From Mortierella alpina (lineage: Eukaryota > Mortierellomycota > Mortierellomycetes > Mortierellales > Mortierellaceae), in NCBI GenBank assembly GCA_029449245.1, contig JANATF010000003.1:186001-250000 (forward strand): a stretch of DNA of 64,000 nucleotides, written 5' to 3'. The first letter of the stretch is position 1, and each line of letters opens with the position of its first letter. The notes beneath the pieces are model-generated. The model was not told the origin of the DNA and did no database searches. It saw only the letters and a list, made by a program, of their open reading frames with translations. Of this stretch, positions 1-11,609 are shown piece by piece. The translations under genes were made by a program, and so were the position numbers.

Positions 1-1695
1 CATGACCAGGACGAGAATCGGGATCAAGCGAGGAAGGCTCTCGATGAACAGCTGCAGCTCAGCGGCATCGCTAGGCGAGAGACCGCCATTGGAATCCTGT
101 GCGGCAGTACCGGTCGAGGACGATGAGGGCAGCAAGCAGCAGTTGGCAAAATCCGAAGGCAGAGCAGATGCGACAAATGACGATAGCGACTCCAGGTCAG
201 TCTCACTCATGGGAGGCTGGCCACCTCCATAGGCTCCCACGAATCTCTTGACGGTCTCCAGTGCTGGGTCCTTATTCTGGATCTCGAGAGGAAGCATACC
301 AAAGCAGCCACCCTGCCGCACACCGCCTTCTGAGAAGAGCACATCTTTGATAGGGATGACCTCCATGACAGCCGCCATGAGGGTAGCGCAGGCTGGAATC
401 AACTTTGCGCGTCTCTTGGAGACCCTAAAGCAGGTACTGACGTCTTCAGGAGCCAGGAACCGGTACTCCTGGACGACGTTGGCCAGCTCTTCTCCAGAAG
501 CCATATACCCATTGATGACTGGGATTGGGTATCGTCCCTTGTCGTGGTTCTTCTTCATCTTTCTTGCCATGAGCAGGTATCCGAGTGCACGGAAGCCACC
601 GCCAGAAAGATACATCCTGTAACCACCCTCGCGCTCGTTGTGTTCACGCACTGCTGGTGCGATGTTGATGTCCTCGAGTCCGTGCTTGAAGGCCTGGACC
701 ATCTCTTCATAGATGACCTGTCTTGCGGCCTGGTCCTGACCGCAGCTGTTCAATCGCTTCGACAGTGCGGCGGCTCCGTAAGGCCATGATTGCGCATTGG
801 GACTACTCTGGCCTTGACCGTCTTTAGGACCACGGATAATGTAATTCAGCTGGACCGAGCCTCCGCCTAGATCCATGAACAAACCCTGGACGGTGTGATA
901 GGACGCCATGACCCCCAGGGCTCCAATGTTAGCCTCTTGAGCCTTGGACAACAGCTCGACACTCCAACCAGTGGCGGCCTTGATCCTAGCCTGGAACTCT
1001 TCCGAGTTGGGCGCGGTCCTTGTGGCTTCTGTAGCAATGACGCGCACGGTCTGGACCTGGGCCTGCTTGCAGAGCGCCTGCCAGCGCACAAAAGTTCTCA
1101 CGACTTCATCTATGACCTTGTCGCTGATCGGCTGTCGCTCAGAGGTGCGAGGACGTCCAGTGAGAACTGAAACGGTGGCCTCGTTATCATCCGTGGCAAC
1201 CAGGGTTTTTCTCAATGCGGCTTTCGAGTCCTCGTCATAAGGCAGATCGTCTCGAAGACCGTCATCATCCTCTTCATGGCTGCCATGACCGTTAGGTTCC
1301 TCTCTGGCCATCACAGCGATCGTCGCAGAGTTAGATATCGATGGCGTCACCCCGGACGTGCCTTTGGCTGCGGCCTTGAAGGTCTTCTCCTCCTGATCCA
1401 GGTCGTCGTCGTTTGAAAACTGGGCCTCGAACAGCGAGATGGACGCGCGTTCCTCGTACAGGACTGGAAGGTGACGGTCGAGCGAGGCGATGATCCCAAA
1501 GCGGATGCCGTTGCTTCCCATATCGACGATCGCTAGGGGTGCTTGGATACCTGACAAGGAAGCACCGGTGGAGGATGAGCCATGGAGTGATGGACTCGAG
1601 CCGTTATTACCCGGGGTCGAACGCAAGTTAGAGTTGGATGGTGAGGAGACAAAGAGACCCCTGAAGGTATCAAGGCAACCTGGAGCTGGTGGCAT
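1..1695 (-). CDS. RTG2: RTG2-like Ppx/GppA-family protein, 3' end cut by window
   Basis: An uninterrupted reading frame of 565 codons with no stop before the window edge. The ATG at 1695 is the first Met; about 50 Ser/Pro-rich residues precede the fold. The actin-like ATPase motifs of the Ppx/GppA family are visible: phosphate-1 'IVDMGSNGIRFGI' (near residue 55) and phosphate-2 'MDLGGGSVQL' (near residue 275). In between lie acidic low-complexity residues and an 'IATEATR' segment typical of exopolyphosphatases. Fungal proteins of this build are Rtg2, the cytosolic sensor of mitochondrial retrograde signalling that binds Mks1; yeast Rtg2 is 588 aa, so only a short tail should be missing. The role is family knowledge; an exopolyphosphatase role is the alternative. 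No intron is seen, unusual for this window. Confidence 0.85.
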   Translation of the reverse strand, partial: MPPAPGCLDTFRGLFVSSPSNSNLRSTPGNNGSSPSLHGSSSTGASLSGIQAPLAIVDMGSNGIRFGIIASLDRHLPVLYEERASISLFEAQFSNDDDLDQEEKTFKAAAKGTSGVTPSISNSATIAVMAREEPNGHGSHEEDDDGLRDDLPYDEDSKAALRKTLVATDDNEATVSVLTGRPRTSERQPISDKVIDEVVRTFVRWQALCKQAQVQTVRVIATEATRTAPNSEEFQARIKAATGWSVELLSKAQEANIGALGVMASYHTVQGLFMDLGGGSVQLNYIIRGPKDGQGQSSPNAQSWPYGAAALSKRLNSCGQDQAARQVIYEEMVQAFKHGLEDINIAPAVREHNEREGGYRMYLSGGGFRALGYLLMARKMKKNHDKGRYPIPVINGYMASGEELANVVQEYRFLAPEDVSTCFRVSKRRAKLIPACATLMAAVMEVIPIKDVLFSEGGVRQGGCFGMLPLEIQNKDPALETVKRFVGAYGGGQPPMSETDLESLSSFVASALPSDFANCCLLPSSSSTGTAAQDSNGGLSPSDAAELQLFIESLPRLIPILVLVM

Positions 1696-2337
1696 GGCGT
1701 TTATTTAACCTTGTGGGAATCAACGAGACACACGAGGGTATACCACTTGAGTACGCGGGGAGCAAAGGGGTGGTGGACTGATTAGGGATGAGAGTGAAGT
1801 GAAATGAGACGAGCTCAATGAGGTGAGGGAGAAGAGGAGAGAGATGGAGAGGAGGAGAAAGAGAGGCCAAGGAGATTGAAAGCGAATGAGGTGTGGTGAG
1901 ACTTTTAAGGCCAGTTTCGAAGAAACGCACCAAAGTAGCTGGAAACTGAGATAGAAGCTTGATTCGATGCCCAGGGCCACTATCACTGCTGTCGCTTGCT
2001 TCATGCAAAAAAAACAATGCGTTCCATGCATCCTGATATCCTCAGCACTCGCGACGCTGGTCTGCATTTGCCTCCTCATCGTGGACAAGGACTATGCGCT
2101 ATGCAGCTGGGAACGAGAGATATGCAAGGCGTGGTCTTTGTCGAGTCGTGTGAGCCATTTTCTTGAGAATGGCGCGAAAGGCAGACTACAACACGCTCAC
2201 AAAGGACAGGGGCTGACCCAAGCGCGAGCGTCATATGTGTAACGCTCACTCAACTTTTCTCCCACACGACCTGAAACGTTGTTGTATAATACAGAAAGGT
2301 CTATGAACATCCACCGCTCGATCCCGTACATCCTATG
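1696..2337. other. Intergenic region, RTG2 upstream / FCP1 downstream
   Basis: About 640 bp between the RTG2 start and the FCP1 stop, both genes on the minus strand. The stretch from about 1790 to 1890 is nearly pure purine on the plus strand, that is a pyrimidine-rich leader for RTG2, as seen upstream of other genes here. The open frames across it have no recognisable protein character. Confidence 0.5.
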
Positions 2338-5300
2338 CTACTCTTCGCCCTCATCGTCCTCCTCGTTTAACTGCGCGTCGAGGTCATTCTCCATCTCTCT
2401 CAAAAAGTCCTCATCCTCTTCACCTTCAACCTCCCCTTCGTCCTCCAGATCTCCTCTATCGCGATCAGAGGCCTTTGCCCTTAATGGCAAGTGCTCCATT
2501 GTAACTTCATCATCCGCATCCACATCCCCCTCGTCCTCGTCGTCGGCGCCTCCATCCAGATATGCGGCATCCCCATTTTCGGCAGGCATCCGTCTGCGCT
2601 TCAGTTTTTTTGATGGTCGGTCATCCTCGTCATCGTCATCGTCATCATCTGAGCCGCTTTCCTCATCAATATCGCCGTCACCTTCGTCCGAGCTCATACC
2701 CTCATCACCGACCTCATTCTCCTCTAAACCACCCATGTCTAGATCACTTGGCGCCGAGTCGCTTTCCACGTCGTCGCCGCTTGCAAATGTCACCGATTTA
2801 CCAAGGCCAGATCGCCGAGGTACCCTTGCTCGCTTCAGGCCCAAGAGCGGCGATTTGTTTCCGTCTGTGCTGACATCGCTTTGCGTGTTGCTAATAGTGA
2901 TCAATCAACATCGAGATCATTAGTTTTCAGGACATGAAAGTGTTTTCCGGCAATCAATCGACTGAAAAGTGATCCGCCCCACCGGCTTCAGAAAAAAAGC
3001 AGAAAAGAAAAAGAAAAAAACAGATGGCTAACCTCGCGTCGCTGTCGGCGTCAGTATCGTCCATATCACCAACGAAATCCTCGACCTCCTTCTCCATATC
3101 ATCCCAGTCGACACTTTTTAAATGCTCTGTGATCTCATCCTTGTCCATACTCATCGGCTGGTGGTTTTCATCCATACCCTCGGAAACGCTCCCCTGATCC
3201 TCTCCATCCTCAATGCCAGTGTCCTCCCCCTCGACCTCTGTTTGCGGAGGAGGAGTGGTAGAGGTCGGGGGTGCTTTACCAGGCTTATCGGGGAGCAAGT
3301 ACTGTGATTCATCCTGTCTTTGCCACTTTCCGATAGAGTGATAGAGCCATTCGGTCCTAACGACCTTGACGTTTTTCCGCTGACGCGCCTTGGTCACTTT
3401 GTCGGTTCCAGCCTATTATTGAAATCGTAGGTGAGGGATCAGCGACATTCACGGTGTCATACGAATGGATGGTCACAGGTTTTTTCTTCGTACCTTGGCT
3501 GCCACGACGTGCGTAATCCGGGAATTGAGGTCGCGGGAGCATTCTGCCCCGAAGGCCTGTGCTTGCCTCCAGATATCTGCTCTCTCAGGAGCCTCGCCAA
3601 GAGGGATAACACCGCTGAAAAGAATATTCACACCGCGAAGGACATGTCTCTTCATATCATGAATAATTGACTAGTAGAAGAAACGAACGTCGCCTTGAGT
3701 TAATAACGGTGTTCGTCAGGAACTGCACGTCTTGAAATGGGATCCGCATTGCACCATGGCTTACCTTGACATCAGCATCCTTCCTTGACTGATGCTGCTT
3801 AAAGTTTTCCTTTGCATCGTAAAACTTTTCGTGAATAGTCTCCAGAATCTAGATATTGTCGTCAATCAAAAAAGCATCCTCTTTGATGAGTGTCACGTCT
3901 GGACGAAGGGCAAGTGTGATAAACACATGACTCTCACCTCCAATATGTGCTTCAGTTCATTGTCATCGTCATCGAGCACAGGCGTCTTCGCCTTGACTGT
4001 TTTGATCTTGGCCTTTTCGCTCTCGGTCTTTCCTGGCTCTGTAGGAGGAACAGTGCTGGTGTCCTTTGCTGTTGACTCTTTGGAGTTGGGGGATACATCA
4101 CTGGCGGATGTTGTATCCGGGCTGCCAGTAGTGAGTGGGATCGCTGCCTTTGTCTCGTTCTCTTGTGATTCTGGTGAATTTGACTTTGACGCTGAAGCTG
4201 CCTCTGTCGCGATCTGTGCCTCCTGTTTTGGCAAATGGCCGGCATTGATGTCGCCCGCCCCTACAAAGTATTCGTCTAATACAGAATGATGTAAAAAATA
4301 CAATCGTTAAATTTCAATGCTCACAGTGGTCTGCTTCTTGGCTCTAAAAAAGGTCACATAGCCCTTGATGTTGAAAGACTTACAGGGATGGACTTTCACA
4401 AGATTGGGCGAATACTGCCAGACATCTGCTCGGTCGTCGATGACTACAACCATCGAGTTGTCGCATGGAAACAACCGCTCGATCGACTTCTGGGTCATGC
4501 CTTGAAAGCGAGATAAACGTCACAGTCAGAAGAAGTGCACCAGAACATACACGCAAGTGGTCATGGATCAAAAACAAGACCTTAACATACTTGAGTTTTC
4601 GTCTCTTGACAAAATGCGCTGGCTGAAAAATTTGCTGTCGGGGTCTATGACGTTGGCAACGGCGGCGGCATAGTTCCTGGTTCCCATGGTATAGATGTGT
4701 AATTCATACAGCTTCGTGATCTTTTTCAAAAAGGTTTCCAGATGAGGTCTAGAGAGTATGATCAAAGTTCATGTCAATCAAGGCAGATAGCTTGCGACAG
4801 CTGATGCAGAGGAAGTTGGAGTTCACATAGATGCGTGCTGACCTTAGTTTGATGTAGTACGGTGTAGGACTGTCAGGCAGCGGGAACATCCTGATATCCT
4901 TGGGCATCTCTCCTTGTGCATTAATCCACTCATCAATGGCCGTTCCGACAGTAGCGTGTATAAGAGTTTGGTCAAGATCCACAATTAACGAGAGTTTTCC
5001 TTCGTCTATCAATCGGTCGGCGTTGCCCTGCTCCAGTCGTTTTGCTTCCTACGAACACCCATTAACATTCCTGTTAGCAAATATACCCCTACGGAAGAGT
5101 CTTCAGGAGTGAATAGCTAATTCCACCGCGCCGTAAAACATGCGAGCATCCTACCGGGCGACTGACAGCTAGAGACATAGCGTCGTGCGTCATGTTAACA
5201 TGCGATCGTGTGGTAACCTCGACAGACTTGCAGCAGACGACGCACATGCCCTCATACACCGAGTCATGATCGCATCCTTGATAATCTATCACGACTTTGC

Positions 5301-5710
5301 TGCAAGGGACGACAGAACGCGTCCGAGTAGAAAATTGAGCAAGAAAAGCATGGAACCCTCCATCAATATGTGCATGTGGAAAAAACACGTTTGTGGGTCC
5401 TTCTCAAGAAAAACGTCGGTCAGACAGGCCGAGGTCGAGCGTACCTTTCATCGTCCACTATATCGCCCTTGGAAACGTAGATCTTGCCAACGATGCCATC
5501 TCTTGTAGCGCGCACGTCTGCTCGCCGGGCCTGGATCGATACCTCGCCTTCGACGACAAACCCTCTGACCTCCTCTGAATATTCGTATTCTATTAGTGCG
5601 TCCCCTTGAGATTGTGTGGCATTCTCTGTTGTCCTGAGAGCAATGATGGTCGCTGGCAGGTGTGCTCTCGGAATGCAGTACTTGATGTCGCTGTCGTCAC
5701 TGTCTGCCAT
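2338..5710 (-). CDS. FCP1: RNA polymerase II CTD phosphatase FCP1, 10 exons, 807 aa
   Basis: Exons 5445-5710, 5155-5299, 4843-5048, 4591-4748, 4384-4500, 3938-4275, 3765-3848, 3494-3670, 3033-3412, 2338-2890; all joins keep frame. The start is the Met of 'MADSDDSDIKYC'. Order: a lipoyl-like N-terminal domain (about 1-90); a Cys/His segment with 'YEGMCVVCC'; the FCPH domain with the DXDXT signature 'VDLDQT' (Asp161 nucleophile, Asp163 acid/base) and 'VVVIDDRADVW' (Asp280/281); a BRCT domain (about 439-545) with 'VNILFSGVIP' and 'WLYHSIGKW'; a very acidic tail. Family role: removes phosphate from the CTD of Rpb1 (mainly Ser2) and recycles polymerase; the acidic tail binds TFIIF/TFIIB. Yeast Fcp1 is 732 aa. 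It diverges from GDI1 across about 525 bp. Confidence 0.97.
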
Positions 5711-6236
5711 GGTGCTAGATCGGTGTAGAACTGAGCAATACAAAATATATAGAAGAGGCTACCTGGCGTAGTCTGCCGAGTTGAAAATTCGCGTTCTCAC
5801 GGACGTGGATTGCTGAGCCTTAGTGGTTGATTGCTTGGCGAATGGTGCTGGTGCGGTGGGGTTGCTTGAGATCAGGCTGCTGGCGATGCTTTTGGTCCGC
5901 GTGGCCTGGCGGTGGGAATGTGAAAGGCGGTGGACGAGGGGCGGTTGGGCAAGAATGTATTTTCTGTGAGGCAGTCGGCCGCGAAGAGGCAGCGAGAGGA
6001 AAGAGGAAAGAGAGGAACAATGAGCCGGTATTTCCTGCGGCTGGTTGCTTGGAAATACACCTTCTGCCCTGCCTTTCCCCATGTCTTTTTAGCATGCCCA
6101 TCCTCTTTTTCTCTCTTTTCAGCTCTTTTCTTCACACACCCATCCTCTTCCTGCCCCACGCAAGCAACTAGCCGCTCTTCTCCCTCCCCTAACCCTACTA
6201 CTACTACTATACCACTACTACTACTACTAAGCAAAC
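5711..6236. promoter_or_regulatory. Shared divergent promoter region FCP1 / GDI1
   Basis: 526 bp separate the two start codons, so both promoters must lie here. The GDI1 side is a long pyrimidine-rich leader (about 6060-6200) running into a CTA trinucleotide run at 6207-6230, directly before the GDI1 ATG. No clear TATA element was identified. Assigned from gene geometry. Confidence 0.5.
6207..6230. repeat. CTA trinucleotide microsatellite in GDI1 leader
   Basis: Two blocks of consecutive cta units interrupted by one 'tac' shift, ending 6 bp upstream of the GDI1 start codon. Confidence 0.8.
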
Positions 6237-8452
6237 ATGGTAAGAGCCTACGCCATCCCTCCTCCTTTACGCGCGCGCGTCATCCGCCCCAACGCCCGCA
6301 GCTGTGGCCCTCCATCTTCCCACAGAGCCACAATGACACCATCTTGCACATCACCACACACAAATGCATGCAACTGTTCGCTGTCTTCCTGACTGGACAT
6401 ACCAGGGGAACTCTGAATACGCTGGATACTCTGGATCCAAAGTTGCTAACCTCCTGTCGCTTCTACTCCTTACCCGTTTCTGCAGGATGAGCAATACGAC
6501 GTCGTTGTCATGGGCACAGGCTTGACCGAGTGCATCCTCTCGGGCCTCCTCTCGATCGAGGGCAAGAAGGTCCTCCACGTGGACCGCAACGACTACTACG
6601 GTGGCGAGAGTGCCAGTTTGAACCTGACCCAGGTAAGACCACGCGTCGCTTATGGCGAGCCTGTTTGACGTTTCAGGGACAGAAATCGCGCTTCGACTCC
6701 TCCTTTTTTCCAGTTAGCATCGGAAAGGGAAAGGGAAGGGAGGGAGACGCAACGCAACGTAGCGCATGCTCGTGTGGATTTGTGGATTGCACGGAGTGCG
6801 AAGGAGTGCTCCAAGAGCTCTGTTGTCGGAAATATTAAATCAGTGTTCAGAAACAAAGCTCTTTGTGCGTGTGCTAATTAAAACACTACTGACCTACCCT
6901 TCCATACTTTGTCCCTTGCCTTGCTCTACTCTGCCGTACCTTGCCGTCGATCGTTAATATCGCCAACTCAGCTTTTCAAAAAGTTCCGCGATGGTGAAGC
7001 TGCCCCCGCTGCTCTTGGCAAAGACCGCGACTACAGCGTTGACCTGATCCCAAAGTTTATGATGGGCAATGGTGAGCTCGTCAAGATCCTGACCCACACA
7101 GACGTCACTCGCTACCTCGAGTTCAAGCAGGTTGCCGGTTCTTATGTGTTCCGTGACAACAAGATCGCCAAGGTCCCAGCTACAGAGATGGAGGCCGTCC
7201 GCAGTCCTTTGATGGGGATCTTTGAGAAGCGCAGAGCCAAGAAGTTCTTTGAGTTTGTTCAGACTTACAAACAGGATGACAGCTCGACCCACCAGGGCAT
7301 GGATATGGCCGCCACTCCCATGGAGGACGTCTACAAGTACTTTGGCCTGGAGCCTGGCACCATTGACTTTATTGGTCACGCTCTGGCTCTTCACTTGGAG
7401 GACAGGTAATAGACATCCTTTAAGGTTATCAACTCTGCAGGGGATGCTCTTTTCATTCTTTTTATACTCATGGTGAACTTGGAATCCCATATATTTTTAG
7501 TTACCTGAGCCGTCCTGCTCTCGAAACCTTTGAGCGCATCACCTTGTACATGTCATCTATGGCGCGCTGGGGCAAGTCCCCATACCTCTACCCTCTCTAT
7601 GGCTTGGGCGAGCTCCCTCAAGGATTCGCACGGTAAGCGGCATCAGATCACGGCACCTCTTTTCTTCTCTCGATGTATCAATTATAGCACGTACTAATGA
7701 GTGAATCATGAACATGATAGCTTGAGTGCAATCTACGGTGGCACGTACATGCTGGACAAGAAGGTCGATGAAATCGTTTATGAGAACGGCAAGGTCGTCG
7801 GTGTCCGCTCTGGCGATGAGGTCGCCAAGTGTACCCAGGTTATTTGCGATCCCTCCTATGCTCCCGAAAAGGTGCAGAAGGTCGACCGTGTCATCCGCGC
7901 CATTTGCTTGCTCCGTGGTCCTATCCCCAATACCGAGGATGTCGATTCGTTCCAGCTGATCATTCCCCAGAACCAGGTCGGCCGCAAGAATGACATCTAC
8001 ATTGCTGGTGTCTCCTCGTCCCACAACGTCTGCGATAAGAACCACTACCTCGCCATCGTCTCCACCATTGTCGAGACTAACAACCCACAGGAGGAGATCC
8101 AGCCCGGTCTTGCCCTTCTTGGACCCATTGTTGACAAGTACGTATAACCCCCACGCAATGCTTGCTTTAGTTTTGATTGCCTGGATGTGCGTTAGGCTAT
8201 AGCCTCTGTATTCTTGGAGCAGTTACTGACCATGGCTCTCGACTTAGATTCATTCAAATCGCCGACATCTGCGAGCCCATCAACGATGGCATCCAGGACC
8301 AGGTCTTTGTCTCAAAGTCGTACGACGCCACCTCTCACTTTGAGACCGTATGCGATGATGTCAAGGATCTCTACAAGCGCATCACTGGCAAGGAGCTCGT
8401 CCTCAAGCAGCGTCAGACCCAGGAGGAGGAGCAGAAGGAGATGGCTCAGTAA
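6237..8452 (+). CDS. GDI1: Rab GDP-dissociation inhibitor, 6 exons, 445 aa
   Basis: Exons 6237-6239, 6486-6632, 6972-7405, 7501-7632, 7721-8137, 8248-8452. Exon 1 is only the ATG, followed at once by GTAAGAG; the second exon begins '[15 protein letters not shown]', which matches the GDI/REP N-terminus. The FAD-like dinucleotide fold (GTGLTE, Gly11-Glu16), '[13 protein letters not shown]' and the Rab-binding-platform segment '[17 protein letters not shown]' are intact. Length fits yeast Gdi1 (451 aa). GDI extracts GDP-bound prenylated Rab GTPases from membranes, keeps them soluble and returns them for new rounds of vesicle traffic; it is essential in yeast. The lack of the long insertions of Rab escort proteins argues for GDI rather than REP. 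Confidence 0.97.
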
Positions 8453-8753
8453 ACCATCAACGATACAATTTATAGCCCATTACTTTTTACCCGGCCTTGC
8501 GGTGGAAATCACCTCCATAATAAAAAAAAAAAAAAGTTCTGTCATTGAAGACGACGCGCACAGCAGGGGGGATCGGAGCGAGCTTGCTGGAACACTGGAG
8601 AAGGTTGCCCAGACCAGAGGAGGTACCCATAGAACAATTGCCACGTTTGAATGACAGTCACTCGGAGTCGATGTGCCTTCTTTGAACTCCATCATTCTCT
8701 TCCTTGGCCGCGCCTATACTTTGCATCTCCAACTCATATACCTCTAATCCCCA
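8453..8753. other. Intergenic region GDI1 to SARAF-like gene
   Basis: 301 bp between two genes on the same strand. It holds a run of 14 A at 8522-8535, probably just past or within the GDI1 3' end, and then the leader of the SARAF-like gene. No ORF of note. Confidence 0.5.
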
Positions 8754-10146
8754 ATGAAGTGGAAGGCATTACAGCACCGCAAAGGGAGCAGCTGCCTCGC
8801 CTATTCGATTACAGCGTTTGCACTCTCCTCATTGCTGCTCCAGTCGTCTCCAGTCCAAGCCTTTGGCAGCAACCACAAAAAAGTTCGTCTTCGGGACGTC
8901 CAAACTCTGACCCTCCATAAAGGCAGGATGACCACAGGACGGAGGACAAGCCCTGTACCGCAGACATCCTGTGTTGGAGGCAATGCGTGTGGAGACTACG
9001 AGCCTGGTAAATAATCCACTCTGCACCCCGATGTCCTGGCGATGGACTAGAACAGTTTATGCTTCTCAGAAAATAACCTATCATGGATTCTAGATGTCAT
9101 TCAATGCAAGAATGCCGGATTTGACGGAGGCGATGTCCAGTGGAAATGTCAGGCCGACTTACCGGACAACCTCAAGTTCGGGAAACTTGACGTTTACTGT
9201 GAAGGTAAACGGATCGTCCAAGCACACAGCGTTCTCTTTTGTTTCGCAAGCACAAGCTTCTAAAAAATACCTCTCTGCATGATTTTAGGATTTGACTACC
9301 CGGACGATCCCTACGTTCTCAAGGGAAGCTGTGGGCTGGAGTACAAACTGTACTACACGGATATGCGTTATGATCAGAGATCACAGTGGGGTAGCCCTGA
9401 ATGGGCTTACAGAGGTAAGATTTCTTGTTTGCACTCTGAGTTCTGCGCCTGCGCTCTCCTAGAACTTGGTATGAAAATTAACCCACCTCGCTTGCTTTGT
9501 TTCGGATACGCATCGCAACAGCCAAGAGTCATTCATGGACGGACACCATTTTCCTTTCGGCGTGGATCGGTGTTGTTGGATATATTCTCTACTCGTTCGT
9601 GCGTGCATGTCTTCAGCGCCCAGTCGACGGCGATGCCCCACCGCCGTACAGAGCGCCAGGCGGTGGAGGCGGTGGTCATGGTGGAGGTGGAGGCGGTGGT
9701 GGCGATGGAGGTGGATGGGGAAGTGGATGGGGAAGTGGATGGGGCAACAACGACAACTACCGCGACAAGTTCCAAGGTACGTGATTGAGGAGCGATTGTA
9801 GTTGTTACTGAGCCCTTTCTGCTGTGTAGGACCCCTACTTCAACATAGGCTAATTGATGACTCTCGTACGCACGTAGATGGATCCGCGGCAGGATTTCGA
9901 CCAGGATTTTGGTCTGGCCTTGGCCTTGGTGGCCTAGCAACCTACCTCGCTACTAATAGCCAAAATCAGAACAGGAGGCGAAGTCGTACTTATGCCTCAA
10001 ACCCAAGCTTTTTTAGTGGATGGGGTGAACAATCCGCCCACGACTACTCCGACGCTTATGCGGGACCTTCGGGGACATCGTCATTTGCATCGTCTTCTCG
10101 CCCTACACGTACCGCAACTGGATTTGGAGAAACACGACGTCGCTGA
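8754..10146 (+). CDS. SARAF-like (TMEM66) ER membrane protein, 5 exons, 337 aa
   Basis: Exons 8754-9006, 9094-9204, 9289-9414, 9522-9776, 9878-10146, all in phase. An N-terminal hydrophobic signal (about 16-35) ends near 'SPVQA'. The luminal domain keeps the family blocks 'VQTLTLHKGRMTTGRR', 'VPQTSCVGGNACGDYEP', 'DVQWKCQADLP', 'YCEGFDYPDD' and 'VLKGSCGLEYKLYY', with paired cysteines. One membrane helix lies near residues 173-190, then a cytosolic tail with Gly/Trp repeats, 'GFWSGLGLGGLATY' and the C-terminal 'TGFGETRRR', as in animal SARAF. In animals SARAF slows store-operated Ca2+ entry by acting on STIM/Orai; whether the fungus has those partners cannot be seen here. Family assignment is strong, physiological role inferred. 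Confidence 0.9.
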
Positions 10147-10304
10147 GGAGCTTCGTTCTCAAGGGAAGAACAATTGAATAAAAAAGCATTCATGATAAAA
10201 CATGTGGTGAGTATTGACAAGAGATGAGAAAAAAAGAGACTTTGACAAGCTGATTTAATTGGATACTGTTGAGGTTTGGGGCAAGAGGAGACAAGAAGAG
10301 TAAT

Positions 10305-11609
10305 TTACTTCTTGGACTTCTTGGGCTCCTCAGCAGCGACGGCAACGCCGGTGAAAGCAGCACGCTTCTCGGCGACACGCTCGTTGCGGCGGGTACGGGC
10401 AGCCTTGGTCTTGTTGCGGTGAGCCTCAGCCTGGTCAGCGATCAACTTGGCACGCTGCTTCTCGGCCTTGGCCTTGTGGATGAACTCCATGAGGACGCGC
10501 TTGTTCTTGAAAACGTTACCCTTGGCCTTCATGTACAAGTTGTGGTACATGTGCTTGTCGATCTTGCCAGTCTCGCGGTACTTGCGGAGAAGACGACGGA
10601 GGACACGCTGGCGGCGCATCCAGATGACACCGGAGGGCATACGGGCCTCAGCGGTACCCTGACGCTTACCAGTGCCGGAGTGACGACCAGCGCGCTTGGC
10701 AGCGAGCTTCTCGCGGTGGCGGAAGAGCGAGTGCATGGTCTGGGGCTTCTTGATGATGAGACCATCCTTGACGAGCTTGCGGATGTTCTGGCCTGTGCAT
10801 AGCAACATGATAGACATTAGATATGACTGCGCTAATACTGCAATGTCTCTGTCCTCGACTTATTCCCGCAATCGCCGTCGCCCATAGTAAACAGTACAGC
10901 GACTGGACCCACTCGTACACGGTCCTGTCCATGCTTATTCGTTCCAAACACCCGTTGTAGACTATCCAATCAATGTTGTGAATAATGCACTGGTCGATTA
11001 CTGCGGGAAGACTGCGGGAAGACTGCGGGAAAGGTTGTAAAAAAAAGGGGAGGCGCAAAAGGCCTACAGGGCGTGGATGCCCATGAGTCAAAGGCATGCT
11101 GAAAACTGATGTCCTCCGATGTCCTGATTTCCAAGATCTTGTCTCAGCGCAAGTGTTTCCCTTTGTCCCGATGTCGGAATAAACCAGATTGGATACTTAC
11201 GAGAGTTGGCGTTGGCAATCTCGGTGACCTCGTTAGGGTCAAGCCAAATCTTGCGCTGTCCGCACTTCAAGACGGCGGCGGCCAAACGTTTCTGACTGCT
11301 CAAGGAAACCCTGTAGAAGTAACACGGTGGATAATGGTTGAAGAGGGTCAGACTTGGAGCATGACAATATCAAGACTGGTGGTGGTTTGCGCTGGTGAAG
11401 TCTAGATGTTGAACTATGGGGAGCGGGTCCCCGATGGTTTGAATTGAGTAAAATCGAAACGTGCGATGTTGAATGTGGAATCAAGAAACACTTGGATGCT
11501 GAATCAGAGTAACGACATCAAATCCGTGAATGATCGAGCGCAAATGATCCTGATTCCATCGTTTTTCCTGCTAGTGTTCCCTTCCTTCTGATGCGCTCCT
11601 TGATTACAT
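10305..11609 (-). CDS. RPL19: 60S ribosomal protein eL19 (RPL19), about 199 aa
   Basis: Certain exons are 10305-10792 and 11201-11310. They encode '[17 protein letters not shown]', '[15 protein letters not shown]', '[19 protein letters not shown]' and the basic helical tail ending 'EEPKKSKK'. The exon starting at 11310 begins G-GTT-TCC-TTG-AGC-AGT-CAG, giving V-S-L-S-S-Q-K-R, the expected eL19 N-terminus minus Met. So the initiator ATG appears split, AT in an upstream exon and G here. The best upstream 'AT|GTAATC' lies at 11608-11609 with a good A-rich context; another, 'AT|GTATGA', lies near 11885. The exon-1 position is therefore tentative. eL19 is a core large-subunit protein near the mRNA exit side. 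It diverges from uS13. Confidence 0.95.
10999..11032. repeat. Three tandem 11-bp copies in eL19 intron
   Basis: Units of 'actgcgggaag' repeat three times inside the 408-nt second intron of eL19. No function is evident. Confidence 0.75.

Noticed and set aside
2279-2923. 214-codon Ser-rich plus-strand frame
   Set aside because: It is the antisense of the acidic FCP1 tail; GAT/GAG-rich codons read as Ser-rich frames on the other strand.
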